NCBI GenBank assembly: GCA_037179515.1
Contig: JAXCGZ010007652.1
Location: forward strand, 31,001 to 95,000
Reading direction: 5' to 3'
Length of the DNA: 64,000 bases
Source: Halocaridina rubra
Taxonomy: Eukaryota > Arthropoda > Malacostraca > Decapoda > Atyidae
Position numbers and translations under genes: made by a program. Below the pieces are notes generated by a model. The model worked only from the letters and a program-made list of their open reading frames with translations. It had not been told where the DNA came from and made no database searches. Positions 1-11,615 of the stretch are shown here, piece by piece (positions within the stretch are counted from its first letter, which is position 1; every line of letters starts with the position of its first letter).

Positions 1-274
1 TGAGTGTCTTACTCTAACCCTCTGTTCCCTTCCTTCTAAGTAAGTTTTTATCCATTCCAAAACATTTCCACCTATTCTAGCCATTGATTGCAGCTTCCTA
101 ATAAGTCTCCCATGTGGAACAGTGTCAAACGCTTTCTGGAAGTCTAGGAATATGCAATCTGCCCAGCCCTCTCTTTCCTGTAAGATTTGGCTTACCTCAT
201 CATAAAATTCTAATAAGTTTGTTACTGTTGAACTACCTTCTCTGAAGCCATGTTGCCTCACTGACAAAAAGTTG
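1..274 (-). mobile_element. LINE-A fragment, middle of reverse transcriptase
   Basis: On the minus strand this reads as part of the LINE-A reverse transcriptase, from the QHGFREG motif through the FLDFQKAFDTVPHG motif (RT motif A) towards VRVRHSVSEW. It matches 9728-10001 almost base for base, except for an A/T difference that changes the arginine of EGRST to serine. The match stops at about 274, where the text changes to BEL/Pao coding sequence. The copy continues beyond the left edge of the window, so its 3' end is not seen. Confidence 0.9.
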
Positions 275-2018
275 AATGTGATTAGTGACATAAGTATGGT
301 AATTGGTGCAGATTACTATTCTAGATTTGTGACCAACCATACTTTCTATTCTGGAATTACACTTTTGTCTAGTCCAGCAGGTTTGATTATCTTTGGACCT
401 ATGCCAAAGTGGGCAATTAGTTCTCAGACAGTTAACACAGTTAATGGGCAACATGTGCTTTGTGCTCGTGTAGGAGTACAAACCCTTGAGTCCGAAGTTC
501 AGAACCTTTGGAATTTAGATGTTATTGGTATTAAGAATGAAACTTTAACACCTGAGGAAGTACAATCAGTGAGTTATTTTGAGTCCACTTGCCAGAAGGC
601 AGACAATCAGTATTTTGTGGAATTACCCTTTAAGGGCACTGAGAGACCAGCAACTAACTATAGAAGAGCTTATGGTCAGCTCATGCCACTAGCTAAATCC
701 TTTGCAACTCGTCCAGAACTTTATGGACAATACTCAGAAATTTATAATGAGTACATTGAATTTGGATTCATTGAGAAAATTGATAACCCTTCAGTTACAG
801 ACGGACTGACTCATTACTTGCCTCATCATCCAGTCTACAAGAATTCTCCTACCACTCCTATTAGAGTAGTGTTTAATGCTTCTAGTAGAGCTGATTCACA
901 ATCAAAGAGTCTGAATGAATGTTTACTAACAGGCCCAAGCCTAACCCATAAACTTGTTGATTCACTCATTGAATTTCGCACTAACCCTGTACCTGCTGTA
1001 TCAGACATTCCCAAAGCCTTCCTACGTATAGGTATTTTGCCAAACTGCAGAGATTTCTGTAGATTCTTGTGGTTCGAGGATGAAACACTTCAGAAAATAG
1101 TTACCTATAGATTTAAAGTAGTACTCTTTGGTACAACATCATCTCCCTTTTTGCTTCAGAAAACACTCACATATCACTTGGAGACACATTCACATCCAGT
1201 AGCTAAGTCTCTGATCTCTCATTTCTATGTAGATAACTTTGTTTGTACCTGTTCAGACTCTGAACAGTTAAAAACAGAGTATCCCATTGTTAAATCTATT
1301 TTAGTAGAAGCCTCTATGCCATTACAAGGTTGGGTGAGTAATGATGCAAAATTTAATGATGAAGTAGGGGTTAATCATGACCAATTAGATCTGAATAATG
1401 TAAATGTTTTAGGAATTTCTTGGAATGTTGTAAACGATGAAATCAAATTGTACTCCAGTAAGAAAGTGTGCAAGGAGGAGTGTGTGCATCATCAAAACAC
1501 CAAGAGATCAGTTGTATCTGTAATTGCTAGTGTATTTGATCCTTTAGGATTGTTATCACCAATCATGATCAAGGGAAAGTTGTTCATTTCAAAATTATGG
1601 AGAAGTAAATGTTCTTGGAATGAACCTTTGCCAGAACCTTTAGTACAAGAATTTTCAGTTATTTGCAGAGATTTGAATCAGATGTCAACCATTCAATATC
1701 CTAGATTTGTAATTGTCCCTGGTGTATCAGATTTGCACATATTTTGTGATTCATCTAAAGTAGCGTATGGATTAGTTGCATATGCTGTGGACTTAAGAAG
1801 CAAATCTAGTGATATCATTATGAGTAAAGTAAGAGTATCACCAAATCCTCCACTCACCATTCCTAAGTTAGAGTTACTCTCACTTACTTTAGCCTCAGCA
1901 TTGGCTCAGACACTCTTGTCTAATGAGAAATTAGCATTCAAAGGTTGCACTATATGGTGTGACAGTGAAGTTGCCATTAATTGGGTGTATCATGATTCAT
2001 CATCAGATGTTTTTGTGA
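275..2018 (+). pseudogene. BEL/Pao pol remnant: protease end, reverse transcriptase, RNase H start
   Basis: The frame is open from about 272 to the LINE junction. IGADYYSRFV near the start resembles the end of the Pao-type aspartic protease. RT motifs follow: SDIPKAFLRIG with the motif A aspartate, LFGTTSSPF (motif B), and FYVDNF, the YVDN-type active site usual in BEL/Pao. RNase H begins with IFCDSSKVAYG, then LTIPKLELL and IWCDSEVAINW, which carry the D, E and D positions. The protease is truncated at the left by LINE-A. The frame runs out after VFVS, where antisense LINE-A sequence starts, so RNase H is cut before its last motif. Confidence 0.88.
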
Positions 2019-2521
2019 GCCACATTCCCCTTTAGTGCATCAGCAAAGGACGTTTTCATGGCATCATTTTCCATATTCAGCTCCTGGAACTCTTTTCTGA
2101 ACTGTTCAATGTTTTCCTTAATCTGAACATTCCAAGCAGCAATCTCGTCTCTCTCAGAAGATAGCAGTGAACTAACATCTAATTCCTTTAGGTTGTCATT
2201 TAGCTGTTTGTTTTTATCTTCTTGATTAGAAATTCTAGATTCTAGTTGACTCTTTTCCCCTTCCAGCTTCTTTATTCTTTTTTCTAGTTCCTTTCTCTCC
2301 TGCCCTTGTGCTTTATTTGCTTCCTCCAAAGATCTTATTTGTTCTCTGAGTGTTTCATTCTCTTTCATTTCTCCATCCATATTCCGAATTTTATCATCAA
2401 GGCTTGTAACCATTTCCTCTAACTTCTTGATTCTCTGTTTAAGTCCTCTGATGACTACCCCTTCTCCCAACCCATGGGTGGGAGAGGTTTGGGACAGAGA
2501 TGGCTTCATTTTTATGTTCTC
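2019..2521 (-). mobile_element. LINE-A ORF1 fragment inside BEL/Pao
   Basis: On the minus strand this is the start of LINE-A ORF1: ATG near 2509, then MKPSLSQTSPTHG and a long coiled coil rich in Glu, Lys and Leu, breaking off after SFADALKGNVA. It matches 12203-12713. The 5' end lies about 10 bases before the ATG. The rest of ORF1, ORF2 and the 3' end are absent, which is the reverse of usual LINE 5' truncation. I see no target-site duplication; only GC is shared at the left junction. Confidence 0.88.
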
Positions 2522-3195
2522 GAAACAGAGTGTGTGAAATTCGCAATTTGCAATCTAAGTTTGATTTGAACATTTTACATGTCCCATCTAGAGAGAATCC
2601 TGCAGATATATTGACCAGAGGTGTTAGTGTATCAAAGTTGAATAGCAATGTCATGTGGAGACATGGACCTTCATTTTTGCTTAATCCATCAGAATATCCA
2701 CAACAGAAGGAGTTCATTTTTAATTCTACAGTAGTGTATGAGATTTTAACAGAACCTAATGTTAATGAACCCATACTTCCTCATTTTGAGATGAGTAAAT
2801 ATTCATCTCTTACGAAAGTTATGAGAATCATGTCATATGTAAAGCAGTTCTGTAATCATTATTTCCACGACAAGTTCAGGTTGAATACTCTTCATGTTTG
2901 AATTAGATTAGCCCAGTTACAAAGTTTTCCTACTTTATTTGCATTTTTGAAACGACCTGAGCAAAGTGCTAAACCAGCTTCAGAACTCATCAGTTTAGTC
3001 AAACAATTAGATTTACATATGAACGAAGATCAGTTAATTTGTTGTGACAGTAGATTGCAGAATTCAGATCTATCTCCTGAAGCACAATTTCCAATTTACT
3101 TACCTGCCAAACATCCTTTGACCAAACTTATAATAGTTCATTATCATATTCAACATCATCATTGTGGATTATACAAATGTTGTCAGGACTTAGGA
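2522..3195 (+). pseudogene. BEL/Pao pol remnant: RNase H end and integrase zinc-binding start
   Basis: Pao coding resumes with NRVCEIRNL and the RNase H end motif HVPSRENPADILTRG, both typical of BEL/Pao. A TGA at about 2899-2901 interrupts the frame; the same frame continues with FPTLFAFLKRPEQ, the usual linker to integrase. The integrase zinc-binding region begins near HPLTKLIIVHYHIQHHHCG. A one-base change of frame at about 3190 passes coding to the next entry. Confidence 0.85.
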
Positions 3196-4256
3196 AGCAG
3201 TTTTGGATCTCTAAAGGTAGAGTTATTGTGAAGAAAATATCAAAAACATGTATTTTGTTCAAAAAGGCAGTTGGCAAGACGATCTCTCAACCAGGTCCCC
3301 CTCCTTTACCAGAGGAAAGAGTCAGATTTGTTAGACCCTTCAACTCAGTTGGAGTGGATTTTACTGGTTCTATCACTATTTTGGACCCTACAACTACGAG
3401 TAACTACAGTGAGAAGGTTTATGTGTGTTTATTCACATGCACTACATCAAGAGCAGTATATTTAGAGTTGTGTAGTTCTTTAACCACCTTAGAATTTCTG
3501 TTTGCATTTCGCAGATTTGCTTCTAGATTTGGGATTCCTTCCATTATCTTTTCTGATAATGGTACTAATTTTCGAGGTGCAGAACGATTCCTCAGTGACA
3601 TTAAGGATGAGCCTGAAGTCAAAGCTTACTTGAAAGATAATGACATATTTTGGAAGTTCAATACCCCTCGTTCTCCATGGAGCGGTGGTTTCTTTGAAAG
3701 GCTCATAGGTTGTGTTAAGAGTAGTCTTCATAAGTCTCTCTACAAGAAGCGTATTTCCTTTATTGAGTTACATACCATCTGGTGTGAAATAGAATGTGTT
3801 ATCAACTCCCGACCTCTTACGTATTTGTCGGAAGATATTCGAGATGAGTATCTCACTCCTTCTCATTTAATCTATGGAAGGACAGTAACTCTGTTCCCAC
3901 CTCTCAATTCCTTTGGAGCAGATGTTCCCTTTGGAGAATCGTTGGATTTGAGAGTTCATTACTCTAGACTCTTGGATATGTTGAAGAAGTATGAAAAGGT
4001 GTGGATGGATTCCTACCTCACTTCACTCCGAGAAAGACATTTAACGTGCGCCAAAGACGAACCTTGTACAGTTCAAGTTGGTGAGTTAGTTCTTATAGAA
4101 ACCAAGAACAAAACAAGATCCAGTTATCCTTTAGGATTAGTATCCCAGTTGATAAAGGGGAGAGATGGTATTGTACGCAGTGTGTTTCTCCGCACAGTTG
4201 ATGGAGAGTATGTAAGACCTCTTTCTAAACTCATTCCCTTAGAACTACATCAGGAA
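3190..4256 (+). pseudogene. BEL/Pao pol remnant: integrase core
   Basis: The integrase catalytic core is recognisable in order: FNSVGVDFTGSI (first Asp), FGIPSIIFSDNGTNFRG (second Asp) and WSGGFFERLIG (Glu), a D,D,E retroviral-type integrase. The C-terminal part with the motif VQVGELVLIETKNK, usual for BEL/Pao, is present, and the frame is open to the end of VRPLSKLIPLE. At 4257 the sequence switches to antisense LINE-B. The expected role is insertion of element cDNA; this copy has lost both LTRs. Confidence 0.88.
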
Positions 4257-5030
4257 GTTCTTCATCACTCCTTTCAATGCACCCAACACTTTACATCCTT
4301 CATTCACTCTGTGACACACATCTGCTTCCACTCCACCATTTGCAGCTATAACAGAGCCTAAATACTTAAACTGATTAACTTCCTCAAGTGTCTCTCCATT
4401 CAACATAACTTTCAATCCAGCACCATCCTCATTTCTTGTACACCTCATAACCTTACTCTTTCCCACATTCACTCACAACTTGCTTCTCTCACACACCATT
4501 CCAAATTCTGACACTAACTGACACAGCTTTTCCTCTGAATCTGCCACCACCACAGTATCATCTGCAAACAGCAACTGATTCAGCTCCCACTCGTTATCAT
4601 CCCCATCTACTATTCTCAAACCTCGACCACGCACTCGCTCATTCAGCTCTCTTACAACTCCATCAATATACAAATTGAACAGCCATGGTGACATCACACA
4701 TCCCTGTCTCAGTCCCACACTCACTGGAAACCACTTACTCACTTCATTCCAAACCCTAACACAAGCTCTACTGCCCTCATACAAACTCTTCACTGCATGC
4801 AACAATTTACCATTAATTCCATATAATCTCAAAACATTCCACTTAGCCTCTCTATCAGCTCTATCATATGCTTTCTCCAGATCCAAAAATGCAAAATACA
4901 CATCCTTACCCTTTACTAAATATTTCTCACATAACTGCCTAACTATAAAAATCTGATCTATACAACCTCTACCTCTCCTAAAACCACTCTGCACCACGAT
5001 CACATATTCTGTTTTATCCTTAATCCTATT
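4257..5030 (-). mobile_element. LINE-B fragment, internal reverse transcriptase
   Basis: Minus-strand translation gives SGFRRGRGCIDQ, FLDLEKAYDRADRE (motif A), VGLRQGCVMSPWLFN (motif B), LLFADDTVVVADS (FADD active site) and FKYLGSVIAANGG, ending at GALKGVMKN. It matches 41822-42545 of the longer LINE-B copy. A stop from a G-to-A type change near 4472 splits the frame. Both element ends are missing and there is no visible target duplication. The right edge runs into a TAA microsatellite. Confidence 0.88.
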
Positions 5031-5446
<416 letters not shown>

Positions 5447-5552
5447 AAAATTAAGTGTGTTTTTGTTCATTTATACTACTATTTTTAGCACTTTAATGTT
5501 CCCGTTTCCTTCCACTACTTACAATATCTAATCATATGGTGGTATGGTCTAG

Positions 5553-5555
<3 letters not shown>

Positions 5556-5615
<60 letters not shown>

Positions 5616-5625
5616 ATATATATAT
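5556..5625. repeat. (AT)n microsatellite upstream of hAT gene
   Basis: A TA-dinucleotide run of about 70 bases with one phase break. It directly follows GTCTAGTC at 5547-5554, which shares six leading bases with the eight bases after the hAT 3' inverted repeat (8275-8282). Confidence 0.9.
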
Positions 5626-6124
5626 GTAAGTGAATAAGCATATTAAAAGAAAAAAATAATAATGCAGTTATACAAAGGCAACGTAATGTACCCATGCTCT
5701 CATAATTATGGCAATATTAAAAATAAACGTTTCCTGATTATAGAATTTATTTATTTTTCTTTTCTTTCTCTCTTTAGTTTTTTATTCTTTTAACACTGTA
5801 CATGAAAGTGACATGTCGGATGTCAGGCAATCACAGTACGGTAGGACCGAAGCATTTATACATGTGAGATTACCAACCTGTCATGTTTTGAACACGCACA
5901 GTCGGACCGTGGCGTGCGAGCTCAGTCTGAGCTGAAGTTCTGAACACTGATTGCTGCAACTTCGCTCTTCCTTCACCGTCTTCACGTTTTGAACCGACAG
6001 TTGTATCCAAACGCTAATGCAACTTGAGCAGTCCGTAGTCAGTGCGTCTGTGTTTGATTCCCGAACTTTAATATTTAGTTGTATTAACTACATCAGTGAC
6101 TATTTATTGTAAATATCTGATCGC
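5626..6124 (+). promoter_or_regulatory. Upstream region of the hAT gene, no identified promoter
   Basis: About 500 bases with no coding signal. Composition becomes less AT-rich from about 5800 to 6060, directly before the transposase ATG at 6125, which fits an element's 5' untranslated or promoter region. I cannot point to a TATA box or initiator with confidence. Confidence 0.3.
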
Positions 6125-8012
6125 ATGATGGATCGGTGGTTAAAAACCGGAAGCATGTTAAAACGAGACAGTAGTGACATAGAAGGTGAATGTGCGACAA
6201 GCTCAAGTGAAAAGACACTGACTCATCAGTCGAAACGCAAAACCCGTCAATACTGTGATGAATACATATCTTTTGGATTTATATGTAGAGGCAGTGAAGG
6301 TGAACAGAAACCACAATGTGTTCTCTGTTATGAAATATTGTCCAATGCAAGTATGAAGCCAGCCAAACTTCGCTGGCATTTTAAAACTATGCATAAGGAG
6401 CATACTAACAAACCTGTTGAATATTTTCAAAGAAGACGGGAAGAACTGCTTTCAAGACAAAATATTATAGAAAAAATAGCAATCGGGGGTGATAATAAGA
6501 ATGCTGTGTGTGCTTCGTATGATGTTTCTCTTTTAGTAGCAAAGAGTGGAAAACCACACACAATAGCAGAGGAACTAATTCTGCCCGCTGCCAAAGCAAT
6601 GGCCTCTAGGATGCATGGAGACAAAGTATCAAAGAGTTTTGATCTCATTTCATTGTCAAACACCACTGTCAAGCGGCGAATAGAAGACATGTTTGACAGT
6701 GTTAAAAATCAAGTAGTGAAGAGAGTGATTAAAAGTCCGTATTATTCTTTACAATTAGATGAAAGTACAGATGTTGCTAACAGTGCTGATTTACTTGCAT
6801 TCATACGATATGAATTTGACGGTACAATTAAGGAAGATTTTCTCTTTTGCAAGTCATTGCCAACACACACAACTGGTGAGTCTATTTTTAATAGTTTGAA
6901 TGAATTTATAATAGCTAATGAAATTGGATGGTCAAAGTGTGTAGGAGTCAGTACTGATGGGGCTCCCGCAATGTCGGGAAAGTACAAAGAGCTCAAGGCA
7001 AAAATCCAAGCTATAATACCAAATGTCAAGTGGGCTCATTGCTGCATACATAGAGAATCGTTGGCAGCAAAGCAAATGCCAGAAAAATTGAAGACGAGTC
7101 TAGATGAAGTAGTGAAAGTAGTTACCTTCATAAAAGCTCAGCCCTTAAATTCTCGTATTTTTAGTGTTCTTCGTGAGGAGATGGGTAGCGCTCATGAACA
7201 ACTGCTCTTGCATTCTCAAGGGCGGTGGCTGTCCCGCGGTAAAGTACTTACCCGCATATTTGAGTTGCGTGATGAAATAAGACTATTTCTTCATGATAAA
7301 TCATTTCATGGGAGAGAATGGTTTAATAACTTTTCGTGTCTAGCTATTGTGGCATACATGTCTGACATCTTTACTTATTTGAATGACCTAAATTTGAGCC
7401 TACAAGGGAGATCCGTAACTATTTTTTAAAGTTGAAGATAAAGTGGAAGCCATGATCAAGAAATTAGAATTGTGGTCTGAACGTCTGCATAGTGGTGTGT
7501 TTGAATCCTTTTCAACACTTTATGACCTTCTTGGAACTTCTGAAGAAAACATTTCTGAAGAAATAAGAAGCCTTTTTATTCAGCATTTGCAAGGTTTAAA
7601 GATCAGTTTTAGGGATTATTTTCCTCCTCATGATGGTAATAACAAATGGATTAGGGATCCTTTGCATGTATATGTAAAAAATGTAAAAGAATTAACAGCA
7701 ACAGAAGAAAATAGTCTTGTTGAACTTCCATGTGACACTTCACTAAGATCACGTTTCAGCCGTTACAATTTATCAGACTTTTGGTTACTATTGAAAAATG
7801 AGTACCCAGAACTGGCAACCAAGGCCCTGAAATATCTAATGCCATTCCCTACTACGTATTTATGCGAGCAGGCTTTCTCACAGCTCATTTACATAAAATC
7901 AAAATACAGAAATAGGATGAGTGTGGAACCTGATCTTTGCTTAAAACTGTCTGCCATGGAACCTGAAATTGAAAACATAGTAGCAGCAAAACAGCATCAC
8001 CCATCTCATTAA
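6125..8012 (+). pseudogene. hAT transposase (ZBED/Buster-like), one frameshift
   Basis: Two adjoining frames (6125-7429 and about 7430-8012) together make a protein of about 625 residues, close to ZBED5/FAM200-like hAT proteins. A BED zinc finger has Cys65, Cys68, His85 and His90. Catalytic-domain motifs are LDESTD (Asp212) and STDGAPAM (Asp278), then HCCIHRE and LLLHSQGRWLSRG. The second frame ends with the hAT dimerisation region (PTTYLCEQAFSQL, KSKYRNRM). The break is in a run of six T at about 7423-7428; with five T the frames would be continuous. No other disabling change is visible. Expected role: cut-and-paste transposition in the nucleus. It may be a dead copy, an allele, or a sequencing error. 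Confidence 0.9.
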
Positions 8013-8257
8013 TGAGATTAAGATAAAGTATTTTTTTTTCTGCTCTGTTCTGTTCTGTATTTCTTTCTTCATATTTTTTTTTATATATTTTCCCATTTTT
8101 TCATTTACACATGTCTTTCTGCAGAAATTAATTTAGTTTTCTGATAAGAGGAGTTTGTTGCTAGTTTATTAAAGCAGCATGTTAAGTTGACAGACGTTTC
8201 AATATCCTGGGGTCCGGGGAAAAAATCATTTAAATAAAAGGGGTCCTTGGTAGTGAA

Positions 8258-8274
8258 AAATTTGGGAACCACTG
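8258..8274. repeat. hAT 3' terminal inverted repeat
   Basis: AAATTTGGGAACCACTG is, on the other strand, CAGTGGTTCCCAAATTT, the kind of end seen on Charlie/Buster hAT elements. It lies 246 bases after the transposase stop. The next eight bases, GTCTAGGA, could be one half of a target duplication. No matching 5' end was found. Confidence 0.7.
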
Positions 8275-8399
8275 GTCTAGGATATGACTTCCTATGATGA
8301 GTTGCTAAATTCCTTTTTTCGCCTGTTTTCTGAATGTATATATATTGCCTCATTCGTTTGTGCAAATCAGATTTCTCTGAAGATAACTAATACACTTGA

Positions 8400-8735
8400 A
8401 GGCTTGAAGTTTATGAGGAAAGTCATATAGGTACCATTGAAGTCATAAACTCAGTTGTTAACATGGCACGGGAAAAAAATGTAGGATTTTGATTATGGGA
8501 GACTTTAATCATAAAGAGATAGATTGGATAAATCTTGACCCACACAGTGGTGAGGACTCATTCGGGGCAAGATTCCTAGATTGCGTACAAGGGAATTTCC
8601 TACACCAACATGTAATGGAACCAGCAAGGGCCAGGGGTGGGGATGAGCCATCACTACTAGACCTAGTGTTCACAGATAATGTGTTGGATATTGAAAAAAT
8701 TTAGTATGAACCACCAATTGGAAAGAGTGATTACC
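8400..8735 (+). mobile_element. LINE-A endonuclease fragment
   Basis: A plus-strand piece of ORF2, from the sequence for LEVYEES to the region before SDHC. It includes IMGDFNHKEIDW, part of the APE-type endonuclease active site. It matches the reverse complement of about 10942-11276. One base is missing in the A-run of the GKKM region relative to the long copy, and a stop follows EKI. Its right end joins directly to the 3' end of the antisense LINE-A copy with no spacer. Confidence 0.88.
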
Positions 8736-8817
8736 TAATTGTGATTACCTAATTGTGTTTACGGGAAAGAGCCCAAAGTTCGTATCTACCCGTCTCCTGA
8801 TCGGTTCCATTTTAGAC

Positions 8818-11613
8818 TTAGTGATACTTATCATACCTGTCCTTAAAACTATGGATTGAGATAGCATTAACTACCTCCTCGCTTAGCCAATTCCAATTAT
8901 CAACTACTCTTACACTGAAAAAGTATTTCCTTACATCCTGCAAAGAAGTTTTCTTACGAAGCTTCAAACTATGACCTCTAGTTCTAGAGCCAGCCATATC
9001 GAAATATCGATCCCTATCCACTCTATCATAACCATGAAGGAATTTAAAGACTGTCACCATATCCCCCCTCACTCTTCTAGCTTCGAGTGATGGTAAGTCT
9101 AATTCCCTCAGCCTCTCATCATAACTGAGAATGCGTATTTCTGGCACCAGTTTCATGGCATGTCTTTGAACTTTTTCAAGCTTAGCTATGTGCTTTTTCA
9201 AGTGCGGATTCCAAAAGGGGGCTGCACATTCGAGTTTTGGCCTCACATAGGTTACATAAATATTTCTGAACATTTCCTTGTCCATGTGCCTGAAGGCTAC
9301 CCTTACATTTGATAAGAATGCATATGCTGCCCTTACTATGCCATTTATATGTATTTCTGGAGACAAATCTGCCAGTATGTTTACTCCTAGATCTCTCTCA
9401 TTTTCTGTCTCTTGAAGTTGTACTCCAGCCACCGAGTAGTCAAGCTTGGGCCTTCTTGCACTTGTACCCATTCTCATTACCTTACATTTTGAAGTATTGA
9501 ATTTCATTAGCCACTTTTCTGACCACTCATGCAGATTATTTAGATCCTCCTGAAGTTCTCTACCATTGTTCTCGTTTTTTACTTTCTTCACAATCTTTGC
9601 ATCATCTGCAAACATATTCATGAATGAATTTACAGACTCTGGTAGATCATTTACATATACAAGGAACAAAAGTGGCCCTAAAACTGAACCCTGTGGAACT
9701 CCACTACTAACTCTTCTCCATTCAGACACTGAGTGTCTTACTCTAACCCTCTGTTCCCTTCCTTCTAAGTAAGTTTTTATCCATTCCAAAACATTTCCAC
9801 CTATTCTAGCCATTGAGTGCAGCTTCCTAATAAGTCTCCCATGTGGAACAGTGTCAAACGCTTTCTGGAAGTCTAGGAATATGCAATCTGCCCAGCCCTC
9901 TCTTTCCTGTAAGATTTGGCTTACCTCATCATAAAATTCTAATAAGTTTGTTACTGTTGATCTACCTTCTCTGAAGCCATGTTGCCTCACTGACAAAAAG
10001 TTGAAGGATTCCAAGTGAAGAGAGATATGTTTCCTTAGTAGTTTCTCCATAACTGGTCTATAGTTCAGAGCCGTATCCCTCCTTCCCTTTTTGAAGATAG
10101 GTATCACATTTGCTTGTTTCCAGCATCTTGGAATCTCCCCCGACTCCAGTGACTCCTTAAATATGATACTTAGTGCCACTGATATTGTGTTTGCGCATTT
10201 TTTAAGCACATGAGGGGATATGTCATCAGGACCTGTAGCTTTATGAACATCTAAATCCATCAGCGCTTTGCATACCTCTGTGGCTGTAAGGTTGATGTTC
10301 TCTAATACCGGCCCTTGAGCTTCTATCACTGCAATCTGAGGGGGTGGGGTATTTTCTACTGTAAATACTGACTGAAACTCCTTGTTCAATTCTTTGCAGA
10401 TCTCTTCATCCGTCTCAGTGATGCTTCCATCCGCTCTCTTTAGCCTTAAAACCTGTTCTTTTACCTTCAGTTTTCCTCTGATAAAGCTGTGGAAAAGCTT
10501 GGGATTTTCTTTAGCTTTCCTGGTGATGTCCCTCTCATAATCTCTCTCTGCCTCTCTCCTTTTACTTAGGTAGTCATTTCTTGCTCATTTGTAGGTTTGC
10601 CAGGCATTTATGTTTTTTCTCCTCCTATACCTTTTCCAGCATTTGTCTCTCCACTCCTTAGCTCTTTTACACCCATTATCGAACCATTTCTCTCTGGCAT
10701 GAATTACACCTACTTTGGTGACAGGTATGCAGCAATCTACTATCTTCCCATATTTCTCACAAAAGATGTCATACATTTCTTGTACAGATTTGTTGTAAAA
10801 TAAGGTTCTCCAGTCAATAACTGCAAAAAGCTCATTCATTTTGATGTAATCTCCTTTCGGATAGTTCCTCCTCATGTCCTCAGTGCCTCTACTCTCAGGA
10901 AGAATATCTTCAATGATATACTCCATCAACAACACACAGTGGTCACTCTTTCCAATTGGTGCTTCATACTCAATATTTTCAATATCCAACACATTATCTG
11001 TGAACACTAGATCAAGTAGTGATGGCTCATCCCCACCCCTGGCCCTTGTTGGTTCCATTACATGTTGGTGTAGGAAATTCCCTTGTACGCAATCTAGGAA
11101 TCTTGCCCCGAATGAGTCCTCACCACTGTGTGGGTCAAGATTTATCCAATCTATCTCTTTATGATTAAAGTCTCCCATAATCAGAATCCTACACTTTTTT
11201 TCCCGTGCCATGTTAACAACTGAGTTTATGACTTCAATAGTACCTATATGACTTTCCTCATAAACTTCAAGCCTATTTTGGTTCCTTGGTGGGTTGTATA
11301 CAACAGTTATTATAATGCTCTCTGACCCAGTATTTATGCGAGCAACAAGAAATTCCTTGAACTCACTTTCTATAGCCAAGTTTATTTCTTCAACTTGAAT
11401 CCTCTCACTTATGAGCAGTGCTATCCCTCCACCAGTCCTCTCAGATCTTTCAACCCTTAGTATTCTGAAGCCCTTAGGAAAAACTGTGACACTGTTTATG
11501 TCCTCACTCAACTTAGTCTCTGTAATTGCTACTATATCTGCCTTACTGTTGTGAATCCTATCTTTTAATTCTACTGCCTTACCAGCTAATCCATCAGCAT
11601 TTGTGTATAACAA
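8818..11613 (-). pseudogene. LINE-A ORF2: endonuclease and reverse transcriptase, one stop
   Basis: Read from 11613 down to 8818 in one frame. The endonuclease shows TNADGL, ITETKLSED, GGGIALLISE, IMGDFNHKEIDW and GKSDHC, the APE-type motifs that nick target DNA. The RT shows KATGPDDISPHV, VIPIFKKGRRD, QHGFREGRST, FLDFQKAFDTVPHG, SSGVPQGSVLGPLL and FADDAKIV. An AGA-to-TGA change at 10582-10584 puts a stop between the domains. Compared with the copies at 13434 and 17035, 27 bases are missing in frame after NYRPV (near 10050). The first codon is TTG, so ORF2 may start by re-initiation at the end of ORF1 or slightly further upstream. Confidence 0.9.
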
Positions 11614-11615
11614 TC

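Larger units (their letters stand above)
275..4256 (+). mobile_element. BEL/Pao LTR retrotransposon body, degenerate, no LTRs
   Basis: The order protease remnant, reverse transcriptase, RNase H, integrase is the pol layout of BEL/Pao elements. Neither LTR nor gag is present. The left side is replaced by a LINE-A fragment at 274 and the right side by a LINE-B fragment at 4257. A third LINE piece (2019-2521) sits inside RNase H. In-frame stop and frame changes show the copy is dead. It would have encoded a polyprotein acting in cytoplasmic particles of a retrotransposon. Confidence 0.9.

Noticed and set aside
275..4256. An infectious endogenous retrovirus
   Set aside because: Motifs and order are BEL/Pao; no envelope frame, no LTR, and multiple disruptions.
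6125..8012. A domesticated host ZBED gene
   Set aside because: A 3' inverted repeat lies close behind it and no introns or neighbouring host exons are seen; a transposon copy is more likely, though not proven.
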